A stretch of DNA of 64,000 nt from JBBQXK01 sp052387255. Its GTDB lineage: Bacteria > Pseudomonadota > Alphaproteobacteria > Rhodobacterales > Rhodobacteraceae. A program made the position numbers and the translations under genes. The notes beneath the pieces are model-generated. The model was not told the origin of the DNA and ran no database searches. It saw only the letters and a program-made list of their open reading frames with translations. The DNA is taken from contig JBQTJI010000019.1 in the NCBI GenBank assembly GCA_052387255.1, forward strand, positions 1-64,000, in the 5' to 3' direction. This document shows positions 15,904 through 24,729 of the stretch, piece after piece; the stretch's first letter is position 1, and every line of letters starts with the position of its first letter.

Positions 15904-16914
15904 ATGACGTTCCTGCGCGTGCTGCTCTTGCGGCTGGTGACCACGGCGGTGACGCTGGCGGGGGTGGCGGTGATCGTGTTCGTAGTGATCCGCGTGGTGC
16001 CCGGCAACCCCATCGCGATGATGCTGCCGCCCGGTGCCACGCCCGAGGACATCGCGCGGCTGACCGCGCTCTATGGCCTCGACAAGCCCGTCGTCGCGCA
16101 GTTCTGGATCTGGCTCGGCGGCGTGGTGCAGGGCGATTTCGGCACCTCGATCACCGCGCGCCAGCCGGTGCTGGACCTCGTGCTGGGGCGGCTGCCCGCA
16201 ACGCTGGAGTTGTCGGTGATGGCGCTTGTTATGGCGATCCTGATGGGCGGCACGGCGGCCCTTGTCGGCACGCACCGGCGCGGCACGCGGGTAGAGGGGG
16301 CGATCGACGTGGCCAACGGCATGGCGCTGTCGGTGCCGGATTTCCTGTGGGGGCTGGTGCTGATCCTGCTCTTGGGGGTGCTCTGGCCTGTTTTCCACAT
16401 CTCGGGGCGGGTGACGCCGTCGCTGGAGTTGCCCTTCGTCACGGACTTCTACCTGACCGAAAGCGTGCTGCGCCTGCGCTTCGACCTCTGGGCCGACATC
16501 GCCGCGCACATGTTCATGCCGGCCCTTGCGCTCGCCATCCCCCTGGCCGCGATCATCGGGCAACTGCTGAAGCAGAGCCTGAAGGAAACCATGCACCTCG
16601 ACTATGTCACCCTGGCCCGCACCAAGGGCTATGGCGAGACCCATGTCATCCTGCGCGAGGCGCTGCGCAATGCCGTGCTGCCGACGCTGACGCTGGTGGG
16701 GGTGCAGTTCACCTTCCTGATCGGCGGCACCGTCATCATCGAGCGGCTGTTTTCCTATGAGGGCCTGGGCAACATGGCCATCGACGCCGTGATCAACCGC
16801 GACCTGCCGCTGATCCAGGGCATCGTCATCCTGTTCGCGGTCATTTTCACCGGGGTCAACCTGGTGGTCGACCTGCTGTACGCCGTGCTGAACCCCCGGC
16901 TGCGCCATGCTTGA
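15904..16914 (+). CDS. ABC transporter permease, DppB-like
   Basis: A 336-residue inner-membrane permease of the peptide/nickel family. The N-terminal membrane helix TLAGVAVIVFVVIRVVPGNP is followed by a periplasmic loop (LTALYGLDKPVVAQFWIWL), then further helices and the EAA loop around EALRNAVLPTLTL that docks to the ATPases. ATG at 15904 is preceded by AGGACGGG. It overlaps the next permease by 8 nt and forms the channel with it. Confidence 0.92.
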   Translation: MTFLRVLLLRLVTTAVTLAGVAVIVFVVIRVVPGNPIAMMLPPGATPEDIARLTALYGLDKPVVAQFWIWLGGVVQGDFGTSITARQPVLDLVLGRLPATLELSVMALVMAILMGGTAALVGTHRRGTRVEGAIDVANGMALSVPDFLWGLVLILLLGVLWPVFHISGRVTPSLELPFVTDFYLTESVLRLRFDLWADIAAHMFMPALALAIPLAAIIGQLLKQSLKETMHLDYVTLARTKGYGETHVILREALRNAVLPTLTLVGVQFTFLIGGTVIIERLFSYEGLGNMAIDAVINRDLPLIQGIVILFAVIFTGVNLVVDLLYAVLNPRLRHA

Positions 16915-17758
16915 CGGGCGGGGGATGGTCCGGCGCAGGGCTGGGGCGCGGCTGTGGCTGCCTGTTGGGTGGCTTTCGGTCCTGTGCGGGGCCGCCCTGC
17001 TGGCCCCGTGGATCGCGCCGAAGGACCCGCTGGCGCAGGACCTGTTCATGGGCCGGTTGCCGCCCTTCTGGATGGCGGGGGCGGAACCGGGGTACTGGCT
17101 GGGCACCGACAGCCTGGGGCGCGATGTGCTGTCGCGCATCATCCACGGGGCGCGCGTGGCGCTGACCGTGGCGCTGGTGGCCGGGACGCTGACCTGTCTC
17201 GTGGGGGCCACGCTGGGGGTGCTGGCGGGGTTCCTGCGCGGCTGGGTCGATCTGGTCATCAGCCGCCTGATCGACATCTGGATGGCCTTTCCGCCGGTCC
17301 TGTTCTCGGTCCTGCTGATCGCCGTCCTGGGGCCGGGCCTGATGTCCATCGTCATCGCCATCGTCGTCATCGACTGGACCCGCTTCGCCCGCGTGGTGCG
17401 GGCCGAGGCCATGGCGCAGGGGGCGATGGACTATGTGGCGTCCGCGCGGGTGGCCGGGCGGGGGCGCACCGGCATCATGCTGCGCGAGATCCTGCCGAAC
17501 GTCCTGCCCACCATCGTGGTGCTGCTGACGCTGGAAATGGGCATCGCGGTGATCGTCGAGGCGATCCTGTCCTTCGTCAACCTGTCGATCTCGACCGACG
17601 ACCCGACCTGGGGCGGCATGATTTCCGAAGGCCGCACCTCGGTGCACCAGGCCTGGTGGGTGCTGGTTTTCCCGCTGGTCACGCTGTTCCTGACCGTCCT
17701 GTCCTTTTCCCAGCTGGGCGAGGGCCTGAAGGACCGCTTCGACCCCGTGCTGCGATGA
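16907..17758 (+). CDS. ABC transporter permease, DppC-like
   Basis: A 283-residue partner permease. It has an N-terminal helix, the conserved WLGTDSLGRDVLSRIIHGAR segment after it, several further helices, and the EAA loop REILPNVLPTIVVLLTLEMG. It ends at 17758, overlapping the ATPase start by 4 nt (ATGA). Pairs with the 15904-16914 protein in one importer. Confidence 0.92.
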   Translation: MLDGRGMVRRRAGARLWLPVGWLSVLCGAALLAPWIAPKDPLAQDLFMGRLPPFWMAGAEPGYWLGTDSLGRDVLSRIIHGARVALTVALVAGTLTCLVGATLGVLAGFLRGWVDLVISRLIDIWMAFPPVLFSVLLIAVLGPGLMSIVIAIVVIDWTRFARVVRAEAMAQGAMDYVASARVAGRGRTGIMLREILPNVLPTIVVLLTLEMGIAVIVEAILSFVNLSISTDDPTWGGMISEGRTSVHQAWWVLVFPLVTLFLTVLSFSQLGEGLKDRFDPVLR

Positions 17759-18609
17759 GCTTTCTCTCCGTCCGCAACCTGTCGGTGCGGCTGCGCGGCG
17801 GCCCGCCCCTGCTGCGCCGGGTATCGCTGGAGGTGGCGGCGGGCGAGGTGCGGGGCCTCGTGGGCGAAAGCGGCGCGGGAAAGTCGATGATCGGCAAGGC
17901 CATTCTCGGCATCCTGCCGCCGTCGGTCGTGGTCACGCGGGGCGAGATATGGTTGGACGGGGTGAACCTGCTGACCCTGCCCCCCCGCGAACGCCGCCGC
18001 CTGATCGGCGCGAAAACCGCCCTCATCCCGCAGGATCCGCTGACAGCACTCAACCCCTCGCGCCGGATCGCACCCCAGATCACCGACCGGCTGGTCGACA
18101 TCCTCGGCTGGGACCGCGCCCGCGCCGGCACCCGCGCGCGCGACCTTCTGGCAGAGGTGCAGATCCCCGACCCCGACCGCGTGCTGCGCTGCTATCCGCA
18201 CGAGTTGTCCGGCGGCATGCGCCAGCGCATCCTGATCGCATCCGCCTTTGCCGCCGAGCCCCGGCTGATCGTGGCCGACGAACCCACGACCGCGCTGGAC
18301 GTGACCGTGCAGAAGCAGATCCTGCGCCTGATAGCGGGCATGCAGGCCCGCCACGGCACCGCACTCCTGTTCGTCACCCATGACCTGGGCGTGGTGTCCA
18401 AGGTGTGCCAGACCCTTTCCGTGCTGTACTCAGGCGTGGTGGTCGAGGACACAACGGTGCGCGACTTCTTCCGCGCGCCGGGACACCCCTATTCCGCCGC
18501 CCTGCTGGCCGCGACGCCAAGGTACACCGATCCCGTGGCCAGCCTGACCCCCGTGCCCGACCCGGTCATCGCCGCCGTTCGCGCCGAGGCCGAGGCGCGC
18601 GATGCCTGA
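17755..18609 (+). CDS. ABC transporter ATP-binding protein, DppD-like
   Basis: A 284-residue cytoplasmic ATPase with Walker A GESGAGKS, Q-loop ALIPQDPLTALNP, signature LSGGMRQR and Walker B LIVADEPT, followed by the switch histidine in FVTHDLGVV. The C-terminal oligopeptide-transporter extension starts at FRAPGHPYSAALLAATP. ATG at 17755 couples to the permease. The next ATPase overlaps it by 8 nt. Confidence 0.92.
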   Translation: MSFLSVRNLSVRLRGGPPLLRRVSLEVAAGEVRGLVGESGAGKSMIGKAILGILPPSVVVTRGEIWLDGVNLLTLPPRERRRLIGAKTALIPQDPLTALNPSRRIAPQITDRLVDILGWDRARAGTRARDLLAEVQIPDPDRVLRCYPHELSGGMRQRILIASAFAAEPRLIVADEPTTALDVTVQKQILRLIAGMQARHGTALLFVTHDLGVVSKVCQTLSVLYSGVVVEDTTVRDFFRAPGHPYSAALLAATPRYTDPVASLTPVPDPVIAAVRAEAEARDA

Positions 18610-19402
18610 CCTCTACCACATCGAAGATCTGCGCCTGACCGTCGCCGACATGACGCGCAAACCGCTGCTGGGGCCTGCGCCAAGGCTGGAAATCCTCAAG
18701 GGGCTGACCTTCGCCATCCCCAGGGGGGCCGTCATCGGCATCGTTGGCGGCTCGGGGTCAGGCAAGTCCACCCTTGGCCGTGCCCTGGTGCGGCTTCTGG
18801 AACCGTCGCAAGGGTCCATCCGGTTCGACGGCACCGACATCACCCATCTGGGCGAGGCACAGCTTCGCCCCCTGCGCCGCCGCTTCCAGATGATCTTCCA
18901 GGACCCGCTGTCGTCGCTGAACCCGCGCCACCGCATCACCACCATCATCGCCGAACCTTTGCGCCTGCACGGCTTCACCGGCATCGACGCCCGCATCAAC
19001 GCGGCGCTCGACCATGTCGGCCTGGCCCGCACGATGGCCGCCCGCTATCCGCACGAATTGTCCGGCGGCCAGCGGCAGCGCGTCGGCATCGCCCGTGCCA
19101 TCGCGCTGGAACCCGATTTCATCCTGGCGGACGAAATCGTCTCGGGCCTTGATGTGTCATCCCAGGCGCAGGTCCTGAACCTGCTCGAACGCCTCGTCCG
19201 CGACCTCGGCCTGACGCTGGCCTTCATCAGCCATGACCTCAGCGTGATCCGCCGCCTGTGTGCGCGCACCATCGTGATGCAGGCGGGTGTGATCGTGGAA
19301 GACCGCGACACCCCCGCCCTGTTCGCCAATCCGCAGGCCGCCTATACCCGCGACCTGCTGGACGCGATCCCGCTGCCCGACCCCGATCAGCCCTGGGTCT
19401 GA
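18602..19402 (+). CDS. ABC transporter ATP-binding protein, DppF-like
   Basis: A 266-residue second ATPase of the importer. Walker A is GGSGSGKS, Q-loop FQMIFQDPLSSLNP, signature LSGGQRQR, Walker B FILADEIVSGLD. Note isoleucine in DEIVS where DEPTS is usual, a common variation in DppF-like subunits. The C-terminus (AAYTRDLLDAIPLPD) is the family's short extension. It ends convergently with, and overlaps by 16 bp, the thioesterase gene on the other strand. Confidence 0.91.
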   Translation: MPDLYHIEDLRLTVADMTRKPLLGPAPRLEILKGLTFAIPRGAVIGIVGGSGSGKSTLGRALVRLLEPSQGSIRFDGTDITHLGEAQLRPLRRRFQMIFQDPLSSLNPRHRITTIIAEPLRLHGFTGIDARINAALDHVGLARTMAARYPHELSGGQRQRVGIARAIALEPDFILADEIVSGLDVSSQAQVLNLLERLVRDLGLTLAFISHDLSVIRRLCARTIVMQAGVIVEDRDTPALFANPQAAYTRDLLDAIPLPDPDQPWV

Positions 19403-19824
19403 GGGGCATCGATCGGGGGCAGGAAGCTTTCCAGCTTGGCCTTCACCGCCTCGGGCCAGGGCATCGAGGTGTGGTGATCCAGCCAGCTTGCCGCCAGCAC
19501 CTGCTCGCCCGACCAGCGCGGCTCGGTGCCGCAATGGACGGTATGGGTGATCCGCACGGATGACCGGCCCACCTTCACCACCGTCAGCCGGAACGTCAGC
19601 CGGTCCCCGAACAGCGACGGTTTCGAGAAATTGCACGACAGATGCACGGTCGGCGTGCCCCAGCGTTCCTTCCAGATGATCTCGTGCCAGGGGAACCCGA
19701 TATGCGTCCAGAATTCCTCGACCACGCCGTTCAGGATGTTCAGGTAGGCCGGGTAATAGGCCGTCCCCGAGATGTCGCAGTCGCCGAAGTTCAGCATCCG
19801 GTCGGTGGTAAAGCTGGCAGTCAT
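19387..19824 (-). CDS. 4-hydroxybenzoyl-CoA thioesterase-like hotdog protein
   Basis: A 145-residue acyl-CoA thioesterase. The hotdog helix motif is clear: NFGDCDISGTAYYPAYLNI, in which the aspartate is the usual catalytic position of 4HBT enzymes. ATG at 19824 has GAGGGGGAA upstream; a GTG 15 nt earlier is less likely. It is divergent from the aryl-CoA ligase with a 72-bp shared promoter region, so the two may be co-regulated: the ligase makes an aryl-CoA and this enzyme would release CoA from a product or dead-end ester. Confidence 0.86.
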   Translation of the reverse strand: MTASFTTDRMLNFGDCDISGTAYYPAYLNILNGVVEEFWTHIGFPWHEIIWKERWGTPTVHLSCNFSKPSLFGDRLTFRLTVVKVGRSSVRITHTVHCGTEPRWSGEQVLAASWLDHHTSMPWPEAVKAKLESFLPPIDAPQTQG

Positions 19825-19896
19825 GGCGTTCCCCCTCACTGGGCCTTGAGCGACACGGAAATGCGGCGCAACGTCAAGTCAAACCTGCAAGGGGAC

Positions 19897-21516
19897 ATGA
19901 CCATGCTCGGACCGACCGGCCATGTGGATACCTTCACGCGCGACCGTCTGCCGCCCCCGGACCAATGGCCCGACCTGATCCTTGACGGTTTCGACTATCC
20001 GGACTGGCTGAACGCAGGCGTCGAACTGACCGACCGCATGGTCGAACGCGGCTTCGGCGACAACGTGGCGCTGTCCGGCAACGGGCGCAGCCGCACCTAC
20101 AAGGAACTGGCCGACTGGTCCAACCGCATCGCCCATGCGCTGGTCGAGGACTTCGGCATCAGACCCGGCAACCGCATCCTGATCCGCTCGGCCAACAACC
20201 CCGCGATGGTCGCCTGCTGGCTGGCCGCCACCAAGGCCGGGGCGGTGGTGGTGAACACCATGCCGATGCTTCGGGCAGGAGAGTTGGCACAGATCGTGGA
20301 CAAGGCCGAAGTGGGGCTTGCCCTGTGCGACACCCGCCTGATGGACGAACTTGTCGCCTGCGCCAAGGACAGCCGGCATCTGCGGGCTGTCGTGGCCTTC
20401 GACGGAACCGCCAACCATGACGCCGAGCTTGACCGGATCGCGCTGCGAAAACCCGTCCGCTTCACCCCACCCCGCGTGGGCCGCGACGACGTGGCATTGT
20501 TGGGCTTCACCTCTGGCACCACGGGCGAGCCCAAGGCCACGATGCATTTTCACCGCGACCTTCTGATCATCGCCGACGGCTATGCGGCCGAGGTTCTGGG
20601 CGTGGTGCCCCAGGATGTCTTCGTCGGCTCGCCCCCCTTGGCCTTCACCTTCGGCCTCGGCGGTCTTGCCGTATTCCCTTTGCGCTTCGGCGCGTCCTCT
20701 GTGCTGCTGGAACAGGCCAGCCCGGCCAACATGATCGAGATCATCCAAGAGCATAAGGCAACCGTCTGCTTCACCGCCCCCACTGCCTATCGCGTGATGC
20801 TGCGCGCGATGGACCAGGGGGCCGACCTGTCGTCCCTGCGCGCCGCCGTCAGCGCGGGCGAGACCCTGCCCGCGCCCGTGTACGACGAATGGATGGCGAA
20901 AACCGGCAAGCCCATGCTCGACGGCATCGGTGCCACCGAGATGCTGCACATCTTCCTCACCAACCGCTTCGACGACCACCATCCGGGCAGCACCGGGCGG
21001 CCCGTGCGGGGATATGAGGCGCGGATTGTCGGGGATGACATGGCCGAACTGCCGCGCGGCGAAATCGGTCGCCTTGCCGTGCGGGGTCCGACGGGGTGCC
21101 GATATCTCGCAGACGACCGGCAGCGCAAGTATGTGCAGGACGGCTGGAACCTGACCGGCGACAGCTTTGTCCAGGACCCCGAGGGCAGGTTCCACTTCGC
21201 CGCCCGGTCCGACGACATGATCGTCAGCGCCGGCTACAACATCGCCGGGCCCGAGGTCGAGGCGGCCCTGCTGTCGCACCCGGCGGTGCTGGAATGCGCC
21301 GTGGTGGGGGCGGCGGACGACGAACGCGGGCAGGTGGTCGAGGCGCATGTGGTGCTGCGGTCGGGGCCGGGGGATGCGGCGATGGCCAGGATGTTGCAGG
21401 ACCATGTGAAGGCCGTGATCGCCCCCTACAAGTACCCGAGGCGGATCGTGTTCACCGACGCCCTGCCCAAGACGCAGACAGGGAAGATCCAGCGGTTCCG
21501 GTTGCGCACCTTGTAG
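19897..21516 (+). CDS. Benzoate/2-aminobenzoate-CoA ligase family protein
   Basis: A 539-residue acyl-adenylate-forming ligase. The AMP-binding P-loop is GFTSGTTGEPKATMHFHRD, followed by GIGATEMLHIF (A5 motif), an A7 aspartate in NLTGDSF, and the C-terminal lysine region PKTQTGKIQRF. The pattern fits benzoate- and anthranilate-CoA ligases. Of several ATGs I prefer 19897, behind AAGGGGAC; 19861 and 19903 are possible. It would activate an aromatic acid (anthranilate is my guess) as its CoA thioester. The stop codon overlaps the first arm of a long inverted repeat. Confidence 0.87.
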   Translation: MTMLGPTGHVDTFTRDRLPPPDQWPDLILDGFDYPDWLNAGVELTDRMVERGFGDNVALSGNGRSRTYKELADWSNRIAHALVEDFGIRPGNRILIRSANNPAMVACWLAATKAGAVVVNTMPMLRAGELAQIVDKAEVGLALCDTRLMDELVACAKDSRHLRAVVAFDGTANHDAELDRIALRKPVRFTPPRVGRDDVALLGFTSGTTGEPKATMHFHRDLLIIADGYAAEVLGVVPQDVFVGSPPLAFTFGLGGLAVFPLRFGASSVLLEQASPANMIEIIQEHKATVCFTAPTAYRVMLRAMDQGADLSSLRAAVSAGETLPAPVYDEWMAKTGKPMLDGIGATEMLHIFLTNRFDDHHPGSTGRPVRGYEARIVGDDMAELPRGEIGRLAVRGPTGCRYLADDRQRKYVQDGWNLTGDSFVQDPEGRFHFAARSDDMIVSAGYNIAGPEVEAALLSHPAVLECAVVGAADDERGQVVEAHVVLRSGPGDAAMARMLQDHVKAVIAPYKYPRRIVFTDALPKTQTGKIQRFRLRTL

Positions 21517-21572
21517 GTCGGGGCTTGCCCCGACTCTTCTGTCCCCAACAGCCGGGGCAAGCCCCGACCTAC
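21513..21572. terminator. 20-bp perfect inverted repeat at convergent gene ends
   Basis: The arm at 21513-21532 (GTAGGTCGGGGCTTGCCCCG) is matched exactly by its reverse complement at 21553-21572, with a 20-nt spacer containing TTCTGTCCCCAA, a fragment of the core of the CCCCAAATATCCC repeat family. Each arm also contains its own palindrome (CGGGGCTTGCCCCG). It lies between the convergent ligase and hslU genes; the first arm includes the ligase stop codon. Terminator or processing function is inferred. Confidence 0.75.
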
Positions 21573-21662
21573 GCGTGCAAAGGTTAATGCCACCTTACCA
21601 AGGGCCACCCAACCCCTTGAAATCACTGAAGCCAACTCCTGTCGCACATGTGGACACGCCCC

Positions 21663-22964
21663 TCACAGCACATACCGCGACAGGTCGGCTGACCGCGACA
21701 GCGCCCCCAGGTTCGCCTCGACATAGGCCGCATCGACCGACACCGCCTGCCCGCCCCGATCCGGCGCGGCAAAGGACAGCTCCTCGAACACCCGCTCCAT
21801 CACCGTGTACAGCCGCCGCGCCCCGATGTTTTCCACGCTTGCATTCACCTCGGCGGCCACGCGGGCCAGGGCCGCGATGCCGTCCCCGGTGAAGGTCACG
21901 TCGACCTTCTCGGTCCCCAGCAGCGCCGCATACTGCCGGGTCAGGGCATTGTCCGTCTCGGTCAGGATGCGCACGAAATCGCCCTCGGTCAGCGCCTGCA
22001 ACTCGACCCGGATCGGCAGGCGGCCCTGCAGTTCGGGCAGCAGATCGGAAGGCTTGGCGATGTGGAAGGCCCCGCTGGCGATGAACAGGATGTGGTCGGT
22101 CTTGACCGGCCCGTGCTTGGTCGACACCGTCGTCCCCTCGATCAGCGGTAGAAGATCGCGCTGCACCCCCTCGCGGCTGACATCGGCCCCCCGCGTCTCG
22201 GCCCGCGCCGCGACCTTGTCGATCTCGTCGATGAAGACGATGCCGTTCTCCTGCACCGCCGCCAGGGCCGCCAGCTTGACCGCCTCGTCATCCAGCAACT
22301 TGTCGGCCTCTTCCCCGATCAGGATGTCGTGGCTTTCCGCGACCGTCATCCGCCGCCGGGTGGACCGCCCGCCCAATCCCTTGAACAGCGCGCCAAGATC
22401 CATCGCGCCCATCGGCCCCTGTCCGCCGGTCGGATCGAACATCGCCAGCGGGTTCGTGCTGTCGGTCACCGTGACCTCGATCACCGTGTCGTCCAGTTCC
22501 CCGCGCTTCAGCTTTCCCCGGAACATCTCGCGCGTCTGCTCGCGCGCGTCCTTGCCCGCGATGATCTCGATCACCCGGTCCTCGGCGGCCTTCATCGCGC
22601 GGGCTCTCACGTCGTCGCGCATCCTTGCCCTAGTCTCAACCATGGCCGCCTCGACCAGATCGCGGATGATCGAGTCCACGTCGCGCCCGACATAGCCCAC
22701 CTCGGTGAACTTTGTCGCCTCCACCTTGATGAACGGCGCTTTCGCGAGCTTGGCCAGACGCCGGGATATCTCGGTCTTGCCCACCCCGGTCGGCCCGATC
22801 ATCAGGATGTTCTTCGGGAACACCTCGTCCGCCATCTCGGGCGGCAGTTGCCGCCGCCGCCAGCGGCTGCGCAGGGCCACGGCGACGGCCCGCTTGGCCG
22901 CCGCCTGGCCGATGATGAAGCGGTCAAGCTCGGCCACGATCTCGCGCGGGGTCAGGTCGGACAT
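21663..22964 (-). CDS. hslU: ATP-dependent protease ATPase subunit HslU
   Basis: A 433-residue AAA+ unfoldase that feeds substrates to HslV. Walker A GPTGVGKTE is near residue 60, the pore motif is GYVGRDV, Walker B is IVFIDEIDK, and the insertion I-domain lies between about residues 110 and 230. The C-terminal tail LSRYVL is the segment that docks into and activates HslV. ATG at 22964 gives the standard MSDLTPREIV start. Unusually, it is separated from hslV by a membrane-protein gene, though still on one transcript (4-bp gap to that gene's stop). Confidence 0.96.
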   Translation of the reverse strand: MSDLTPREIVAELDRFIIGQAAAKRAVAVALRSRWRRRQLPPEMADEVFPKNILMIGPTGVGKTEISRRLAKLAKAPFIKVEATKFTEVGYVGRDVDSIIRDLVEAAMVETRARMRDDVRARAMKAAEDRVIEIIAGKDAREQTREMFRGKLKRGELDDTVIEVTVTDSTNPLAMFDPTGGQGPMGAMDLGALFKGLGGRSTRRRMTVAESHDILIGEEADKLLDDEAVKLAALAAVQENGIVFIDEIDKVAARAETRGADVSREGVQRDLLPLIEGTTVSTKHGPVKTDHILFIASGAFHIAKPSDLLPELQGRLPIRVELQALTEGDFVRILTETDNALTRQYAALLGTEKVDVTFTGDGIAALARVAAEVNASVENIGARRLYTVMERVFEELSFAAPDRGGQAVSVDAAYVEANLGALSRSADLSRYVL

Positions 22965-22968
22965 GAGA

Positions 22969-24069
22969 TCAGGCTTTCGCATAGGGGGGCAGTCGGTCCT
23001 TGCCGGGGAAGGTCGGCAGCGCCCGCATCAGCGCCGCCCGCAGCGGGACCCACCAGGTGCCGATGGCGGTGATCAGCGCGCCGAGAAGGATCAGGATAAA
23101 GGTCCAGGTCCCGAAATCCGCGTCGCCCGCCCCCTGCACGATCCAGGCGATGACGATGGCGATATAGGCGATGCCCGCCGACAGGAAGGACCGGCGGTCG
23201 ATCACCAGCGCCAGCAGGCTGATCGCGACCAGCGCCACCATCAGCAGCACCACGCCCGACTGCCCGCCCGTGTTGTACAGCGTCAGCGCCACGGTGTTGA
23301 CCAGCGCGGGTGCCGCCAGCATGTGGCACCAGAAGGCGGTCGCCGCATGGCGGCCCAGGCGGTAGGGGTCGCGCGTGTCGAACCACATGCCGACCAGGAA
23401 CGCGCCGACGCCGAACAGCAGCGTGGCCATCGCGAAGTAGGGGCTTTCGCGCAGGTCGAACAGCGCGCCGAAGCCGCCGCTGCGGCTGCCCTCGACGAAC
23501 CCGCCCAGGCTGTCGACCGACGCGGTCAGCGCATAGACCGCGCCCAGCACGTTCAGCCCCAGGATGAACACCGAAAAGGGCAGCCGGAACCGCGCGTACC
23601 AGACCGCCATGCCCGCCGCCCCGATGAGGAACGACCCCACCACCGACACGCGATAGGGCAGGTCCGCCATCGACGCGACGGTCACCGCCGACAGGTACAG
23701 CCCCGACCCGAAGGCCACGGCCAGCACCATCGACGGCAGGTTCATCCGCCGCTTCAGGGTAAAGTAGTTGGCCCACCAGAACGCCACCAGCGCCACGCCG
23801 AAGGGCACGAAAATCAACAGGCTCTGCCCCCCGAACCAGGCCAGCATCGCCGCCACCCCGGACAGCAGGATGACGAGGCCGAGCGACACGAAGATCTCGG
23901 AGAAGCCCTTGAAGAACTCGAACGGCTCGTCCTCGGCGGGCATGGTGTCGCGCCGTCCCGCCCGGCCCTCGGCCAGCACCATGACCGAGGCCGCCTGCGC
24001 CTCGGACAGGATGCCTGCCGCCACGGCGGCGCGCAGATCGTCCTGGCTGAAGGTTCCCCCAGGTGTCAT
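22969..24069 (-). CDS. Multi-pass membrane protein, DUF2157-like, between hslV and hslU
   Basis: A 366-residue protein. A soluble N-terminus of about 60 residues (FSQDDLRAAVAAGILSEAQA, typical of DUF2157-type proteins) is followed by about ten membrane helices, for example IFVSLGLVILLSGVAAMLAW. The ATG at 24069 overlaps the hslV stop by 4 nt. Function is unknown. Its placement inside the heat-shock protease operon hints at an envelope-stress link, but nothing in the sequence proves this. Confidence 0.75.
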   Translation of the reverse strand: MTPGGTFSQDDLRAAVAAGILSEAQAASVMVLAEGRAGRRDTMPAEDEPFEFFKGFSEIFVSLGLVILLSGVAAMLAWFGGQSLLIFVPFGVALVAFWWANYFTLKRRMNLPSMVLAVAFGSGLYLSAVTVASMADLPYRVSVVGSFLIGAAGMAVWYARFRLPFSVFILGLNVLGAVYALTASVDSLGGFVEGSRSGGFGALFDLRESPYFAMATLLFGVGAFLVGMWFDTRDPYRLGRHAATAFWCHMLAAPALVNTVALTLYNTGGQSGVVLLMVALVAISLLALVIDRRSFLSAGIAYIAIVIAWIVQGAGDADFGTWTFILILLGALITAIGTWWVPLRAALMRALPTFPGKDRLPPYAKA

Positions 24070-24620
24070 GCGCCGATCCTTTCGACTGTGAGGTTGCCGT
24101 TGGTATAGACGCAGATGTCGGCTGCGATGGCCATTGCCGCCCGCGCGATGGCCTCGGCGTCCATGTCCGTGGCCATCAGTCCCCGCGCCGCCGCGAGCGC
24201 GAAGTTCCCGCCCGACCCGATGGCGGCCACGTCGTGTTCGGGTTCCAGCACATCGCCCGCGCCCGTGATCACGAACAGTAGGCACCCGTCGGTGACAATC
24301 AGCATGGCCTCAAGATTGCGCAGGTATTTGTCCATGCGCCAGTCCTTGGCCAATTCGACGCAGGCGCGCGCCAGCTGGCCGGGGCTGGCCTCGAGCTTCT
24401 TCTCCAACCGTTCGAGCAGGGTAAAGGCATCCGCCGTCGACCCCGCAAATCCGCAGACCACGTCGCGCCCGCCGGGCGACAGGCGGCGCACCTTGCGCGC
24501 GCTGCCCTTGATCACCGTCTGGCCCAGGCTGACCTGCCCGTCGCCGGCCACCACCACCTGCCCGCCACGCCGCACCGCCAGGATCGTCGTGCCGTGCCAG
24601 CCGGGAAATCGTTCGTCCAT
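24066..24620 (-). CDS. hslV: ATP-dependent protease proteolytic subunit HslV
   Basis: A 184-residue threonine protease, the bacterial relative of proteasome beta subunits. The propeptide MDERFPGWHG precedes TTIL; the first T is the mature N-terminal nucleophile. Hallmarks VVAGDGQVSLGQTVIKGSAR and GSGGNFALAAARGL are present. ATG at 24620 follows GGAGG at good spacing. First gene of the hslV-DUF2157-hslU transcript; a possible heat-shock promoter lies just upstream. Confidence 0.96.
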   Translation of the reverse strand: MDERFPGWHGTTILAVRRGGQVVVAGDGQVSLGQTVIKGSARKVRRLSPGGRDVVCGFAGSTADAFTLLERLEKKLEASPGQLARACVELAKDWRMDKYLRNLEAMLIVTDGCLLFVITGAGDVLEPEHDVAAIGSGGNFALAAARGLMATDMDAEAIARAAMAIAADICVYTNGNLTVERIGA

Positions 24621-24640
24621 CTCTGCCTCCGCTTTCCCCC

Positions 24641-24670
24641 GTATATGGCGGGCCGGGCGGCACGGCACAA
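24641..24670 (-). promoter_or_regulatory. Possible RpoH (sigma-32-type) promoter for hslV
   Basis: Read on the minus strand, TTG (24670-24668) is followed after 19 nt by CCATATAC (24648-24641). This resembles the TTG...CCATAT pattern of alphaproteobacterial heat-shock promoters. It would give a leader of about 15 nt before the hslV start, just enough for the GGAGG site. Matching by eye only. Confidence 0.3.
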
Positions 24671-24729
24671 CTTCCCTTCCGCACCGAAATGCGGTGATAA
24701 GTAAACGACCTGTGCGAAAGGCCCCGCCG

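Noticed and set aside
15349..17412. Very long minus-strand frames opposite the permease genes
   Set aside because: These are high-GC shadow frames rich in Arg, Pro and Gln with no domain, lying wholly over well-recognised genes.
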